A program made the translations under genes and the position numbers. Under the pieces are notes generated by a model that saw only the letters and a program-made list of their open reading frames with translations, was not told the origin of the DNA and ran no database searches. A stretch of DNA of 5,647 nt, from contig JAUWMD010000177.1 of NCBI GenBank assembly GCA_030613345.1, positions 1 through 5,647 on the forward strand. The letters run 5' to 3'. Numbering within the stretch: the stretch's first letter is position 1; each line of letters begins with the position of its first letter. Positions 4,764 through 5,647 of the stretch are shown in pieces. This DNA is from Candidatus Krumholzibacteriota bacterium (GTDB lineage Bacteria > Krumholzibacteriota > Krumholzibacteriia > Krumholzibacteriales > Krumholzibacteriaceae).

Positions 4764-5647
4764 ATGAAACGGACCATTATAGCAATTATGATCATCCTGT
4801 CTGCAGCCTCCGGCACGGGGGCCCAGGACAGGTTCGGAACGATGGACAGGGATCTGCTGCTGAAGATGGAGAGGCCGAGGAGGGATTCCGGCCGGCCGCT
4901 CCTGCTCGCGCCGCAGCCGACCCCCGCCCAGACGATATCCGACGTGATCCACTATGATGTCGACATCGCCTTCGACGAGGCTACGGGCATGGTCGAGGGA
5001 AGAGTCACCGCCCTGGTTGAGAGCACGATCGATTCCCTGTTCCAGGTCGATTTCAACGCAGATCCAGTTCTGGCCATACTTTCCGTCGAACTGGAAGGAA
5101 TCGGAAGCTCGGTATACTCGCGAAGCGGCGACGTCATCAGCGTTCCTCTCCCGATCGGCCTCGCAACCGGAGAGAGCACGACCCTGACGATTTTTTTCGA
5201 GGGCGATCCGACCGCTGCCGCGCACGCGGGGCTGTTTGTCAGGATGCACGACTTGACGCCCGTCATCTACTCGCTGAGCGAACCATGGGGCGCCAGAACG
5301 TGGTGGCCCTGCAAGGATTATCCCGACGACAAGGCCACATTCGATATCGCCCTCTCGGTAAGGCCGAATTTCTTCGCTACTTCGAACGGCGACTTTATCG
5401 GCCAGGCCGACACGATACGCTGGGGCGAATCGTTCACTCGGTACAAGTGGAGGGAAAACTACCCGATGCCGCCTTATCTCTTCTCGATATCGGCGTCGGA
5501 GTACGTCCTCATGACCGATCAGTTCATCTATGCCCCGGGCGAGACGATGCAGGTGACCAACTATGGCTACCCCGACCTGGTCGTGGAGGCAGCGACTGAC
5601 CTCGATATATCAGTTCCAGCGCTCGATTTCTTCTCGTCCCTCTACGG
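4764..5647 (+). CDS. Secreted M1-family (aminopeptidase N-like) metallopeptidase, N-terminal part
   Basis: The frame is open from the ATG at 4764 to the window end: 294 full codons, with the rest of the gene outside. Residues 1-20 form a signal peptide (MKRTIIAIMIILSAASGTGA) with likely cleavage before QDRFG, so the mature protein is exported. From about residue 60 the sequence follows the N-terminal beta domain of M1 peptidases: HYDVDIAFDEATGMVEG (63-79), the hallmark EPWGARTWWPCKDYPDDKA (173-191) and PMPPYLFSISASEY (234-247). The last residues, FFSSLYG, match the start of the region leading into the catalytic domain. The substrate-binding GxMEN and zinc-binding HExxH motifs would lie downstream, so catalytic competence cannot be judged; non-catalytic M1-like proteins exist. 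The likely role is hydrolysis of peptides in the periplasm or outside the cell. It is transcribed away from the polysaccharide operon, and a functional link to it is not evident. Confidence 0.87.
   Translation, partial: MKRTIIAIMIILSAASGTGAQDRFGTMDRDLLLKMERPRRDSGRPLLLAPQPTPAQTISDVIHYDVDIAFDEATGMVEGRVTALVESTIDSLFQVDFNADPVLAILSVELEGIGSSVYSRSGDVISVPLPIGLATGESTTLTIFFEGDPTAAAHAGLFVRMHDLTPVIYSLSEPWGARTWWPCKDYPDDKATFDIALSVRPNFFATSNGDFIGQADTIRWGESFTRYKWRENYPMPPYLFSISASEYVLMTDQFIYAPGETMQVTNYGYPDLVVEAATDLDISVPALDFFSSLY

Noticed and set aside
4580..4816. Extension of the flippase to an ATG at 4816
   Set aside because: It would cover the AT-rich promoter region and the start of the divergent M1 gene, and the added residues do not resemble flippase sequence.
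4662..5249. A 195-codon minus-strand frame within the M1 gene
   Set aside because: It is antisense to a well-supported M1 N-terminal domain and resembles no protein family.
1..5647. tRNA, rRNA, CRISPR array, insertion sequence, toxin-antitoxin or phage genes
   Set aside because: I looked for cloverleaf-like arms, regularly spaced repeats, transposase motifs and terminal repeats and saw none; nearly all bases are taken by the genes described.

Overview
The window is GC-rich (by eye a little under 60% G+C). It holds a tightly packed minus-strand polysaccharide-export operon and, divergent from it, the 5' half of a plus-strand gene for a secreted M1-type metallopeptidase. Frequent AGG (Arg) and ATA (Ile) codons, overlapping genes, and a GT-C glycosyltransferase paired with a TPR domain suggest an uncultured environmental bacterium, perhaps of the FCB group or a related candidate phylum. 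This assignment is inference and weak: the window contains no phylogenetic marker gene.

The minus-strand operon reads from about 4.6 kb down to base 1. Its genes, in order, are: a MATE/MOP-type oligosaccharide flippase (Wzx-like); a GT39/PMT_2-like integral membrane glycosyltransferase; a membrane-anchored TPR segment; a Wzz-type chain-length determinant (polysaccharide co-polymerase without a kinase domain); and the first 34 codons of a further gene that leaves the window. Junctions are an 8-nt overlap, a same-frame TGA, a 2-nt gap and an ATGA overlap, so the genes are almost certainly co-transcribed and translationally coupled. Together they fit a Wzx/Wzy-type pathway for O-antigen, capsule or exopolysaccharide: flip the lipid-linked unit, add sugar from a polyprenyl donor on the periplasmic side, and set chain length. 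The polymerase itself is not visible.

The main anomaly is at 1810-1812. The glycosyltransferase ends at a TGA, but the same reading frame stays open for 20 more codons, then runs through a transmembrane helix and four TPRs to a TAA at 1216. The residues on both sides of the TGA look like one uninterrupted GT39-TPR protein of about 655 codons. It is therefore probably one gene broken by a single nonsense codon (real mutation, base error or readthrough) rather than two genes.

The right end (4580-4763) is an AT-rich divergent control region with overlapping TATAAT boxes. It is followed by the M1-like peptidase gene, which has a strong ribosome binding site and a signal peptide. Its N-terminal M1 domain is in the window, but its catalytic motifs would lie beyond base 5647. 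I saw no tRNA, rRNA, CRISPR array, insertion sequence or clear terminator.
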